From: an uncultured Prevotella sp.
GTDB taxonomy: Bacteria > Bacteroidota > Bacteroidia > Bacteroidales > Bacteroidaceae
Direction of reading: 5' to 3'
Length of the DNA stretch: 64,000 nt
Assembly: GCA_947164965.1 (NCBI GenBank)
Contig: CAMUYR010000011.1
Coordinates: 1 to 64,000 of the forward strand
Below are positions 40,440-47,751 of the stretch, piece after piece. A model generated the notes under the pieces. The model saw nothing but the letters and a program-made list of their open reading frames with translations. It searched no databases and was not told the DNA's origin. Within the stretch, counting starts at the first letter, position 1. Each line of letters opens with the position of its first letter. A program made the translations under genes and the position numbers.

Positions 40440-40892
40440 ATGGAAAATATCTTTTATGCTTTGCTTCCTATTGCGTGCGGATGCGTTCTTCCTATCTTTG
40501 CAATTTGGATGGGAATTCGTAAGGAAATGAACGAGACCAACACTCGTACACAGATTGCGCTGGCCGCTATCGAAAAGAACCCCGATATGGATCTCGAGGA
40601 GTTGATGAAGAAGATTTCTCCGAAGAAAAAGCTGCTGAAAGAGAAACTGCTCGGCAAACTGCAAACAGGAAACATTACGACCTTTCTGGGTATTGGCTTC
40701 TTGCTGTGTGCCATCTATGTTGACCTTGTGGGTGGAATGAACTCAAATGATCTTAGGATGCTTTATCTGGCTGGTGCTATCCTGTTAGGTGTAGGTATTG
40801 CATTCCTTATTAGCTATTCCAAAGGCAAGAAGCTGCTGGCCAAGGAGATGGAGGCAGAAGAAAAGAAACTGATAGTAGAAGCTAACTCGTGA
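40440..40892 (+). CDS. DUF6249-type membrane protein of the sigma operon
   Basis: The 150-residue protein has an N-terminal helix (PIACGCVLPIFAIWMGIRKE), a basic cytoplasmic stretch (residues 45-75) and two further hydrophobic segments. The pattern MGIRKEMNETNTRTQIALAA matches the small membrane proteins found next to ECF sigma factors in Bacteroidetes. It overlaps the sigma gene by 4 nt. It may act in sensing or as part of the anti-sigma complex. Confidence 0.78.
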   Translation: MENIFYALLPIACGCVLPIFAIWMGIRKEMNETNTRTQIALAAIEKNPDMDLEELMKKISPKKKLLKEKLLGKLQTGNITTFLGIGFLLCAIYVDLVGGMNSNDLRMLYLAGAILLGVGIAFLISYSKGKKLLAKEMEAEEKKLIVEANS

Positions 40893-41365
40893 CCCGCGAA
40901 ATTTTCATAGCACATGTTGAGCGTGAGCAGGAGGCACTCAGAGGTTTCTTGCTCGCCCTCTGCTGTGGCAAGAAAGACGATGCTGACGACTTGGCGCAGG
41001 ATGCGTTGGTGAAAGCTTATCTTTCCTGTGCCGGCTATCAGGACCAGGGGAAGTTCCGCTCGTGGCTCTTTAAGATTGCCTACAACACGTTCCTCAACCA
41101 CAAGGCAAGCCAGCGTTGTACGGAGAGCATCGATGAAGCACGAGCACTTGTAAGCAGTACCAATGCCGATGCTGAGTTCGAGCACCAAGACCTTTATCTG
41201 GCCCTGCGTACCTTGCCGCCCAAAGAACGTTCATCCATTACCCTATTCTATCTCAACGGATACAGCATCAAGGAGATAGCTGCCATTACGGACACCTCAG
41301 AAGATGCCGTCAAGAAGCAGCTCTCACGAGGACGTGACAAATTAAAAGAGAAACTGAAGTTATGA
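40889..41365 (+). CDS. ECF-type RNA polymerase sigma factor
   Basis: The 158-residue sigma factor has region 2 (KKDDADDLAQDALVKAYLSC, then KFRSWLFKIAYNTFLNHKAS) and region 4 (LALRTLPPKERSSITLFYLN, then GYSIKEIAAITDTSEDAVKK and QLSRGRDKLKEKL). It directs polymerase to a stress regulon. The ECF-type promoters at 1804 and 23086 are candidate targets, though any other ECF sigma of the genome could use them. It starts at 40889 with a GTG and overlaps the genes on both sides. Confidence 0.93.
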   Translation: MTREIFIAHVEREQEALRGFLLALCCGKKDDADDLAQDALVKAYLSCAGYQDQGKFRSWLFKIAYNTFLNHKASQRCTESIDEARALVSSTNADAEFEHQDLYLALRTLPPKERSSITLFYLNGYSIKEIAAITDTSEDAVKKQLSRGRDKLKEKLKL

Positions 41366-41760
41366 TGAAAGATAAAGCCCTTGAGGAACTCTTCCTCGCA
41401 CAGAAACCCCATTTTTCGGACAATGCCGATTTTATGGCAGCGCTTACCAAGCGTCTGGATGCAGTAGAGTATCTCAAACAACACCAGGAAGCAACTATCC
41501 GTCGTTACAAGATGTTGATGGTGGCAGCCTTTGTCGTTGGCATTATATGTGGCGCAGTATCTATTACCTACGTGCTGACCACGCCTGCCGATGTACCCCT
41601 TTTCACCTTCAAAGTTGAAACAGGCATTCTCCTGTGGCTGACAGAGAACTCCCGATGGATTGCAGCTACTGGTCTATCCATGCTGATGACGTTGGGCATT
41701 ATCAGCATCATCAGCAACATTCAAGACATTCTGCGCATGCGAGTATGCTTGAAAGCGTAG
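41362..41760 (+). CDS. Probable membrane anti-sigma factor
   Basis: The 132-residue protein has a cytoplasmic helical N-terminus (FLAQKPHFSDNADFMAALTK) and two transmembrane helices (about 50-72 and 92-115). It follows the sigma gene with a 4-nt overlap, as anti-sigma factors do. No zinc HxxxCxxC motif is present. The assignment rests on position and topology. Confidence 0.65.
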   Translation: MMKDKALEELFLAQKPHFSDNADFMAALTKRLDAVEYLKQHQEATIRRYKMLMVAAFVVGIICGAVSITYVLTTPADVPLFTFKVETGILLWLTENSRWIAATGLSMLMTLGIISIISNIQDILRMRVCLKA

Positions 41761-41775
41761 AGTGGCAAATGGATT

Positions 41776-41940
41776 AAGCAGGGAAACAGGGGAAAAGACC
41801 CGTGCAAACAGGGATTGAGACGGCATGTAACAGGGAGAGAAACGGCTTCTTGTTAGATTCGGGCGGACGGCCGCATGAATTAGGGCGGGCGCCCTTATAT
41901 ATTGGAGCACCCGCCCTGATATGCTGGAGCGGTCGGTCGA
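41776..41940. repeat. Degenerate 11-bp-period tandem tract 3
   Basis: Fifteen contiguous 11-bp units with no slip start 15 nt after the anti-sigma stop codon. Units alternate, giving an effective 22-bp period: CAGGGnnnnAn with ACGGCnnnTnn (41787-41852), then ATATnnTGGAG with CnCCCGCCCTk-like units (41886-41929). The base composition is GC-rich, unlike tracts 1 and 2. It explains half of the 398-nt gap. Confidence 0.75.
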
Positions 41941-42033
41941 GACCGAGTTTTAAAGTATCTCAAATTCTATTCCGTCAGTCTTACGTGGCATATCTCCTTG
42001 TGTTATTTTGTTGCAAAGTTACGAAAAAATGAG

Positions 42034-42094
42034 GGAAAAGCCAAATTTATTTGAGTTTTTCCGAGTGAAAGTAACTTCGGCAAAGCCAAAGTTA
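42034..42094 (+). repeat. Bulged-hairpin dispersed repeat, copy 6, with a second adjacent hairpin
   Basis: GGAAAAGC-CAAAT pairs with ATTTG-A-GTTTTTCC (one G-U pair) across a TT loop, with one bulged A, then GAGTGA. Directly after it GTAACTT-C-GGC pairs with GCC-A-AAGTTAC (42070-42094). CGTAACTTTG words occur three times around it, one of them the promoter at 42127. Confidence 0.65.
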
Positions 42095-42126
42095 CGAAAA
42101 AAGAACGAATAATCCAAATAATTTCG

Positions 42127-42134
42127 TAACTTTG
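42127..42134 (+). promoter_or_regulatory. Vegetative -7 box of the solute-binding protein gene
   Basis: TAACTTTG, 25 nt upstream of the ATG at 42159. Confidence 0.7.
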
Positions 42135-42158
42135 CACGCATAATTTAGAGCAAAATAA

Positions 42159-42995
42159 ATGAAAAAGAGGAAAACATGGATTTGGGTGCTTGTCGCCATC
42201 TTCTGCATAAGCACCGCTTGCATCACTACTTGCTGCACCAGTAGTGATGACAACCCTGTAGTTGAGACGCAGCAGCCCACCATCTGGCGCATCCAGGAGC
42301 GTGGCAAGCTGTTGGTGGGAACCACGGGCGACTATCGCCCTCTCTCGTACCGTGAGGCCGACGGCAACTATTGGGGGTTCGGCATTGAAATGGCAAAGAA
42401 GATAGCCGAGCGTATCGGTGTAGGCATTGAGTTCGTACAGACCTCATGGCCTACGCTGACAGCCGATGTGTTGGCAGAGCCCCAGACTTTCGACCTGGCC
42501 ATAGGTGGCATCACTATCACAGATACCCGGCGTGAGACGATGTTAATGAGTGAAGGCTATCTGGCTAATGGAAAGACGATTCTTTGCAGAGCCTCAGAGA
42601 GTGACAGGTACAAGTCATTGGCTGACATCGACAAGCCGGAAGTGCGTGTGATGGTTAATCCTGGAGGGTTGAATGAGAAGTTTGCCAATCAGAATCTCAC
42701 TCATGCCACCATCATCGTTCATCAGAAGAACGAAGAAATACCCTCACTCATAGCAAAGGGGGAGGCCGATGTGATGATAACTGAGATTACGGAAGCTCCC
42801 TACTATGTGCAGACTGACACCCGACTTGCAGCCCCACTACTGAACGATCCATTTACTCATGGAGAGATTGGAGTATTGATGCAGAAAGGACAGGACGATC
42901 TGATGGAAATGGTAAATAATGCCATCCGACGCATGAAGTCTGACGGCACGCTTCGTCGTTTGCATGAGAAGTACGGATTGGTGTATGCTTATTAA
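42159..42995 (+). CDS. Periplasmic type-3 solute-binding protein / cyclohexadienyl dehydratase-like
   Basis: The 278-residue exported protein has a signal peptide with Cys residues at the end (ACITTCCTSS), so it may be a lipoprotein. It has the type-3 binding-protein fold: GKLLVGTTGDYRPLSYREAD, GFGIEMAKKIAERIGVGIEF, TFDLAIGGITITDTRRE, and a C-terminal GTLRRLHEKYGL. The pattern is closest to cyclohexadienyl/arogenate dehydratases of the PheC type. No ABC permease is nearby, which favours an enzyme over a transporter subunit. Confidence 0.82.
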   Translation: MKKRKTWIWVLVAIFCISTACITTCCTSSDDNPVVETQQPTIWRIQERGKLLVGTTGDYRPLSYREADGNYWGFGIEMAKKIAERIGVGIEFVQTSWPTLTADVLAEPQTFDLAIGGITITDTRRETMLMSEGYLANGKTILCRASESDRYKSLADIDKPEVRVMVNPGGLNEKFANQNLTHATIIVHQKNEEIPSLIAKGEADVMITEITEAPYYVQTDTRLAAPLLNDPFTHGEIGVLMQKGQDDLMEMVNNAIRRMKSDGTLRRLHEKYGLVYAY

Positions 42996-43006
42996 GAATT
43001 AGAACA

Positions 43007-43207
43007 ATGGACTATCTGCCAAAAGACCCTGCAATTCTGGTTTCGAGCGTCAATATGCTCCTGCGTGACGAGGAGTTTGATACGCTGGAATCATTGTGCT
43101 ATGCCTTCAGCAGAGAGCCCAAGGAAGTTAAAGACTATCTCATGAAGTACGGCTTTGTATGGAGTGAGCGTCAGAAACAATTCAGACCCATCGGCTACGA
43201 CCAATGA
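43007..43207 (+). CDS. DUF4250 protein
   Basis: The 66-residue protein matches DUF4250 (DPAILVSSVNMLLRDEEFDT, then ESLCYAFSREPKEVKDYLMK and a YGFVWSERQKQF end). Function is unknown. It is 11 nt after the solute-binding gene. Confidence 0.9.
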   Translation: MDYLPKDPAILVSSVNMLLRDEEFDTLESLCYAFSREPKEVKDYLMKYGFVWSERQKQFRPIGYDQ

Positions 43208-43216
43208 TTAGAAGAA

Positions 43217-43300
43217 ATGACGAACGAAGCAAGTGCAGAGGGCAAGCGTGCTTGCACTATGCCTTGCAAGGAGGAATTCGACGATAGTCAAATGCTATAA
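43217..43300 (+). repeat. Bulged-hairpin dispersed repeat, copy 7, with an internal 27-codon frame
   Basis: The core at 43235-43262 pairs GCAGAG-G-GCAAGC with GCTTGC-A-CTATGC around a GT loop. The whole 84 bp can be read as a 27-codon frame (MTNEASAEGKRACTMPCKEE, then FDDSQML) and shares about 78 bp with the copy at 36744. Whether the peptide is made is unknown; the frame may only reflect the repeat. Confidence 0.65.
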
Positions 43301-43314
43301 AGAGAAAAACTAAT

Positions 43315-43677
43315 ATGAAGAAACTGATTACAATTTGCCTATTGGCGACCATGCTTCTATGCTCATGCGGCTCTAAAAGCACCAAGGAACCACAGAGCAA
43401 GATAACGGCAGAAATGGCTTATGAAGGAGTCAGCAACTATTGCCACATCGCGTATGACTGGAGTATAGCCAAGGATAATCCTGATATCATGGGTGTGCAG
43501 ATGGGTGAAGAGACCGATTCTGCCTATCAGGTGGTATTTCGCAGTTATACGGGTGCGCTGGTGAACTTTTATGTGAACAAAGAAAGCGGCACTACGAAGA
43601 TGGAGGAATATGTTCCTTCGCTTAATGTCAGAGAAGAGGTAGGCACTATTGATTTGTTCGATTACCTGAAGAGATGA
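43315..43677 (+). CDS. Small lipoprotein of unknown function
   Basis: The 120-residue protein has a lipoprotein signal (MKKLITICLLATMLLCSC). The mature domain (MAYEGVSNYCHIAYDWSIAK, then MGEETDSAYQVVFRSYTGAL) has no known family. Its stop overlaps the TIGR04076 start by 4 nt. Confidence 0.78.
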   Translation: MKKLITICLLATMLLCSCGSKSTKEPQSKITAEMAYEGVSNYCHIAYDWSIAKDNPDIMGVQMGEETDSAYQVVFRSYTGALVNFYVNKESGTTKMEEYVPSLNVREEVGTIDLFDYLKR

Positions 43678-44021
43678 ACAAAGTACGAATTACAGCTATA
43701 CGTCAGACGGTCTATCCTGACCTGATGGCAAAGTATGAGAATCCCATCGAGCATACATGTGATGTCAAGGAGGGTCAGCAATGGATCTCTGAGAATGGTG
43801 AATGTCCTGAAGGGATGTGTCCTGCTGCATGGTACTCCATGCGGGAGTTTGTGGAATCACTGGCCAAAGGTGAGGGGAACTTCTATGATGGCTGGATGAA
43901 GAACCCCATGAGTGCGATGATCAGCTGTAACGATGGCTTCCGTCCGTTCAGTTTCTATATTGAGGTAATTGATGGCAAGGACTGTGGTCGACGTGAATAT
44001 TGTGCAGATCCGATAAAATAA
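43674..44021 (+). CDS. TIGR04076 family protein
   Basis: The 115-residue protein has the family pattern VRITAIRQTVYPDLMAKYEN, CDVKEGQQWISENGECPEGM, CPAAWYSMREFV and the C-terminal ISCNDGFRPFSFYIEVI. Several conserved Cys suggest metal binding. Function is unknown. Confidence 0.88.
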   Translation: MNKVRITAIRQTVYPDLMAKYENPIEHTCDVKEGQQWISENGECPEGMCPAAWYSMREFVESLAKGEGNFYDGWMKNPMSAMISCNDGFRPFSFYIEVIDGKDCGRREYCADPIK

Positions 44022-44027
44022 GTAATA

Positions 44028-44936
44028 ATGAAGATAATAGACGATCAACTGATTAGTGGTGTAGTGGAACAGGCGAAGCAGTCACCCCGACTGCGAATGA
44101 ACTATAACTTCCACGAGAGTCTACAGGACAAATGCCACCGTTTCCTCAATGCCTTGGAGCCAGGCACTTTTATCCCCGTGCATCACCATCCTGACAAGGA
44201 CGAGACCTTTGTGATACTAAAGGGTAAGGTCAGAGTAACAACCTACAAGGACAGTGGAAAGATACTGGCATCCTGCGTTATCAGTCAGGAGAGTGGAACC
44301 TATGGCGTTGACATTCCTAAGAACGTCTGGCATGGATTGGCCTGCCTTACACCCGCCGTGCTTCTGGAATGTAAGGCCGGCCCCTTCATTGAACATGAGG
44401 TTGACGGCATCTTGGAGATAAAGAACGGCAAGGACATCTTTCTTGCTGGCGGCTGTTTTTGGGGAACGGAACACTACTTTAAACAGATAGAAGGCGTAGT
44501 GGAAACGGAAGTGGGATTTGCTAACGGACACACTGCGGATCCATCGTACAAGGAGGTCTATACTGACATGACAGGCTATGCTGAGACGGTACATGTGAAG
44601 TACAATCCCAATGTGGTCAGTCTTGAATTCCTCCTTCAGATGTTCTTCAAGGCCATCGACCCCACAAGTCTCAACAAACAGGGACATGACGAAGGAACCC
44701 GCTACCGCACGGGCATCTACTATACCAGTGACGAGGATTTGCCCGTAATCGAAAAGGTGTTTGCCGAGGAGCAGAAAAAGTATCAGCAACCTCTGGCTGT
44801 CGAAAAACTCCCCTTGCAGAACTTCTATTCAGCAGAGGAGTATCATCAGGATTACCTTGACAAGAATCCTACTGGCTACTGTCATCTGCCAGAGTCACTC
44901 TTCGAGTTTGCAAGAAAAGCTAAAGAAAAGAAATGA
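44028..44936 (+). CDS. msrA: Fusion of a WbuC-like cupin with peptide-methionine (S)-S-oxide reductase
   Basis: Residues 1-132 form a WbuC-type cupin (ARQSPRL-like start SPRLRMNYNFHESLQDKCHR, then FIPVHHHPDKDETFVILKGK with the His cluster). Residues 135-302 are a complete MsrA: IFLAGGCFWGTEHYFKQIEG (catalytic GCFWG), VYTDMTGYAETVHVKY and HDEGTRYRTGIYYTSDED, ending in a YHQDYL motif. MsrA repairs oxidised methionine with a thioredoxin-type donor. The cupin half may sense or bind a metal or sugar. The join is in frame with no sign of a break, so it may be a real bifunctional protein. Confidence 0.9.
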   Translation: MKIIDDQLISGVVEQAKQSPRLRMNYNFHESLQDKCHRFLNALEPGTFIPVHHHPDKDETFVILKGKVRVTTYKDSGKILASCVISQESGTYGVDIPKNVWHGLACLTPAVLLECKAGPFIEHEVDGILEIKNGKDIFLAGGCFWGTEHYFKQIEGVVETEVGFANGHTADPSYKEVYTDMTGYAETVHVKYNPNVVSLEFLLQMFFKAIDPTSLNKQGHDEGTRYRTGIYYTSDEDLPVIEKVFAEEQKKYQQPLAVEKLPLQNFYSAEEYHQDYLDKNPTGYCHLPESLFEFARKAKEKK

Positions 44937-45400
44937 GCATCGGGCAAGAACTGGTATTGCACAAGAAAACATTCCAGGAGTTGACGGTGGATGAACTATA
45001 CGAGCTCCTGAGGGTGCGTAGCGAAGTGTTCGTGGTTGAGCAGGACTGCGTCTATCAGGATATGGACGGGGATGACCAGAAGTCCATTCATCTGTGGCTC
45101 ACCGTTGCCGATAAAGTTGTAGCTCTGGCTCGTGTCTGTCCTGCAGGTACTCACATGCAGGAAATCTCCATCGGAAGAGTTATTACCACTGAGCGAGGCA
45201 AAGGCTATGGCAAGCAGATAATGCTTCATGCCATTGATGTAGCAAAAGAGCACTTCGGTGCAAAGCAGATAGACATTGAGGCACAGGAATATGCCAAGGG
45301 ATTCTATGAAAGCGTCGGTTTCAAACAGTCATCAGACACCTTCATGCTCGATGGTATCCCCCACATAAAAATGACATGGACAATTAAATGCGTCCCTTGA
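44933..45400 (+). CDS. ElaA-type GNAT N-acetyltransferase, copy 2
   Basis: The 155-residue protein is about 90 percent like the one at 3930 through the shared core (TVDELYELLRVRSEVFVVEQ, then SIGRVITTERGKGYGKQIML and a GFYESVGF motif). It overlaps the MsrA fusion by 4 nt. Its last 17 bp overlap the 3' end of the convergent permease gene, and its terminal residues (TIKCVP) differ from copy 1. Confidence 0.9.
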   Translation: MSIGQELVLHKKTFQELTVDELYELLRVRSEVFVVEQDCVYQDMDGDDQKSIHLWLTVADKVVALARVCPAGTHMQEISIGRVITTERGKGYGKQIMLHAIDVAKEHFGAKQIDIEAQEYAKGFYESVGFKQSSDTFMLDGIPHIKMTWTIKCVP

Positions 45401-46628
45401 AGGCATAGCCAATCCCTTCGACTGCCGTGCGGATGGCTTCTTCTGTAGCAGGGCCTTTGATGGTGAGGGTGTTGGCAGAGGCACTGGCCTTGGCTTTCTC
45501 TACGCCGGGCACATCCTCGACGGCACGAACTACGGCAGCCTCGCAATGGCTACAATGCATATCCTCAACTCTATAGACCACCACATCGGGGTCTAACGGT
45601 TTCTTGGTAGAAAACTTGCTGAACAGTTTCATCATAAGAGCAAATATTATAAGTAGGGTTAATATTGTAGCGCATATCAGTTTGAACGGGCTGGGCAGAG
45701 CGGATGTCATGCAGCAGGCACCATTGGAAGTGAAAAGTGAAGAGTGAAAAGTGAAAAGTTCGGTTGCATTAAGCAGCAATCCAAAGAGAACGGCAAACAC
45801 CACGATGGTCATCAGATAAATCCAGGTAAAACGGCGTCCCATCGCCTTATGAACCACGAGGATGGAGGCCAGATTGACAGCAGGTCCCGCCATCAGCATT
45901 ACTAAAGCGGCTCCTGGCGAAAGCCCTTTCATCATCAGTGCCGCAGCCACAGGGATGCTACCTGTAGAGCAGATATACATCGGTACGGCAATGGCAAGGA
46001 TGACAAGCATCTGCACGAGAGGCTGACTACCGAAGGAAAGGAAGAACTCGTCGGGTACTGCCACCTGAATCAATGCCGCAACAACAAGTCCGATAAGCAA
46101 TCGCAGGCCGATGTCACGAATCATATCGTAATAGCCATACTTCAGCACCCGCCAAATCCTGTTGCCTGTTTCTACTTGGCATGAGGCGGTGGTATCTTCC
46201 CTTATGTCTTCCTCACGTACCAGCCGGTTTACCAACAATCCGCCGCAGACACCCGTAATGAGTGCCGCCACAGGACGGATGATGGCAAAGCCCAGTCCCA
46301 TCAGCGAAAACGTGGCCAGAATGGAGTCGATGCCGGTCTGTGGTGTGGCAATGAGAAACGAAGCAATAGCTCCTTTCGATGCCTTCTCGTTCTTCAGACC
46401 TATAGCGGTGGGAATCACGCCGCACGAACATAGTGGCAGGGGTACACCAAGCAACGCTGCCCAAAGTACGGACAGCCTATTGTTGCGCGACAGATAGTTG
46501 GCATAGAACTTCTGTGGCACAAACACATGCAGCACCCCTGCAATCAGGAATCCTAACAGCAAGTAGGGAGCCATCTCGCAAACCACGTTCAAAAGCGATG
46601 TAAAGAAACTCAGTAGATCCATAACCAT
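45384..46628 (-). CDS. SO_0444-type Cu/Zn efflux permease with C-terminal HMA domain
   Basis: The 414-residue membrane protein has about eight helices with PLPLCSCGVIPTAIGLKNEK and YICSTGSIPVAAALMMKGLS, the family metal-path motifs. It also has a C-terminal heavy-metal-associated domain (VYRVEDMHCSHCEAAVVRAV, CxxC). It should export copper or zinc. Between the last helices the sequence ELFTFHSSLFTS is encoded by AGTGAAA-type tandem repeats like those found between genes, an in-frame repeat expansion. The transcript starts in a structured leader that holds a bulged hairpin. Confidence 0.9.
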   Translation of the reverse strand: MVMDLLSFFTSLLNVVCEMAPYLLLGFLIAGVLHVFVPQKFYANYLSRNNRLSVLWAALLGVPLPLCSCGVIPTAIGLKNEKASKGAIASFLIATPQTGIDSILATFSLMGLGFAIIRPVAALITGVCGGLLVNRLVREEDIREDTTASCQVETGNRIWRVLKYGYYDMIRDIGLRLLIGLVVAALIQVAVPDEFFLSFGSQPLVQMLVILAIAVPMYICSTGSIPVAAALMMKGLSPGAALVMLMAGPAVNLASILVVHKAMGRRFTWIYLMTIVVFAVLFGLLLNATELFTFHSSLFTSNGACCMTSALPSPFKLICATILTLLIIFALMMKLFSKFSTKKPLDPDVVVYRVEDMHCSHCEAAVVRAVEDVPGVEKAKASASANTLTIKGPATEEAIRTAVEGIGYAFKGRI

Positions 46629-46653
46629 GCTGCAATGATGCGATTAAGTGAGA

Positions 46654-46717
46654 GCAAAAGAGAGCTCGCTCTCATTTGCCGAGCGAGAGCATCTTCGCCG
46701 TTTCGACGGCAAAGGTA
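46654..46717 (-). promoter_or_regulatory. Promoter and structured leader of the metal permease, with bulged-hairpin repeat copy 8
   Basis: On the minus strand TACCTTTG (46710-46717) is followed by the small hairpin GCCGT-CGAA-ACGGC. A long hairpin then has outer arms GATGC and GCATC. Its core (46654-46679, read on the plus strand) pairs GCAAA-A-GAGAGC with GCTCTC-A-TTTGC. The order and outer arms match the cupin leader at 25986-26081. Confidence 0.55.
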
Positions 46718-46756
46718 CGACAAATCTTTTGCAATTTAGTTGCAATGACAACAATT

Positions 46757-47368
46757 TTAAGGTTTCACACCAAGAATGGTGGCGTATGATGGCTTCTTGC
46801 GATGGATTTCTGTCTGTGTGAACCCTGCATCATCGAGAAATTGCTTTAGCTGCTCAGGCGTATAGGCAGTCATGCCTTCCACAACATGTGTCCATTTAGA
46901 GTCTGTATCGACCACCTCAACCATGATAGCGAAATGCCCTTTTGGCTTCAACACCCTACAAACCTCCTGCAGACAGTTGGGCAGGTTCGGCCAGAAATAG
47001 ACCGTCTCAACAGCTGTCACAAGGTCGAACTTTCCGTCTTCGTAGGGCAGTTTCTCTGCTGAGCCTTGTTGCACAAATACCTGTTTGTCTATCACGTCGG
47101 CATTGACCTTTATGGCTTTGGCCACACTCTCCTCAGAGATGTCGATGCCATAGACTTTGGCTCCTTGGCTCCTTTTGAGAAGCCTTTTCAGCGTCGCCCC
47201 GCCACCACAACCGATATCGAGCATTGTCCACCCGTCTTGCATATCAACAAGGTTCAAGCCCCAGTTCGTGAGCGGTGCATGACACAAATTCATGAACTTC
47301 AGCATAGCGCGTCCCATCTTTCCCTGTGGATGGGCGCATTGTGAGAATAGTTTCTTTAATAAGCTCAT
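46757..47368 (-). CDS. Class I SAM-dependent methyltransferase
   Basis: The 203-residue protein has motif I WTMLDIGCGGGATLKRLLKR, an acidic loop in VYGIDISEESVAKA, and motif LPYEDGKFDLVTAVETVYFW. The C-terminal part is short. The substrate is unknown. It overlaps the DUF2023 gene by 4 nt and is last in the flavodoxin operon. Confidence 0.9.
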   Translation of the reverse strand: MSLLKKLFSQCAHPQGKMGRAMLKFMNLCHAPLTNWGLNLVDMQDGWTMLDIGCGGGATLKRLLKRSQGAKVYGIDISEESVAKAIKVNADVIDKQVFVQQGSAEKLPYEDGKFDLVTAVETVYFWPNLPNCLQEVCRVLKPKGHFAIMVEVVDTDSKWTHVVEGMTAYTPEQLKQFLDDAGFTQTEIHRKKPSYATILGVKP

Positions 47369-47739
47369 TGTTTCCTTTTTCTTCGTTCGCAGTAACGCTC
47401 ACACTGGGCACAGATGTCGTAGCCGAGCATGGCCCCAAGGATAAAATCCTCTTCGGGAGTCAGTTCATTCAGCGGACGGGTGACGAACAGACGGATGGCA
47501 TCGAGACACTCCTTGCGACCAAAATAGACGTTGACATTCTCTTTGCCAGCGGGCTGCACCACGTAGTCGATGGACTGGCGGCACAACCGGTTGGTGGCAA
47601 AAGCCTCGAAACGGCGGTTGCAGGTGAAGAGTATCATCCTGCGCACACCTTTCTTGTATTCATAAATGTGATTCATCAACACCTTCATGGCGGGGGACAT
47701 TGCCTCACTTGTCACTTGCCTTTCTACCGTCTGCTGCAT
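47365..47739 (-). CDS. DUF2023 family protein
   Basis: The 124-residue protein has the DUF2023 core (LMNHIYEYKKGVRRMILFTC, NVNVYFGRKECLDAI) and a C-terminal CAQCERYCERR cluster. The family is typically found beside flavodoxin, as here, and is thought to work with it. It starts 12 nt after the flavodoxin stop codon. Confidence 0.9.
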   Translation of the reverse strand: MQQTVERQVTSEAMSPAMKVLMNHIYEYKKGVRRMILFTCNRRFEAFATNRLCRQSIDYVVQPAGKENVNVYFGRKECLDAIRLFVTRPLNELTPEEDFILGAMLGYDICAQCERYCERRKRKQ

Positions 47740-47751
47740 ATACCCGAAAGT

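Noticed and set aside
41802..42032. Plus-strand frame of 76 codons
   Set aside because: It runs through the 11-bp tract and the hairpin repeat and has no protein-like features.
2729..46679. Interpretation of the bulged hairpins as integron attC sites
   Set aside because: They have unpaired bases like attC sites, but there are no RYYYAAC/GTTRRRY boxes and no integrase, and copies sit inside genes and leaders instead of between all cassettes. A REP-like element fits better.
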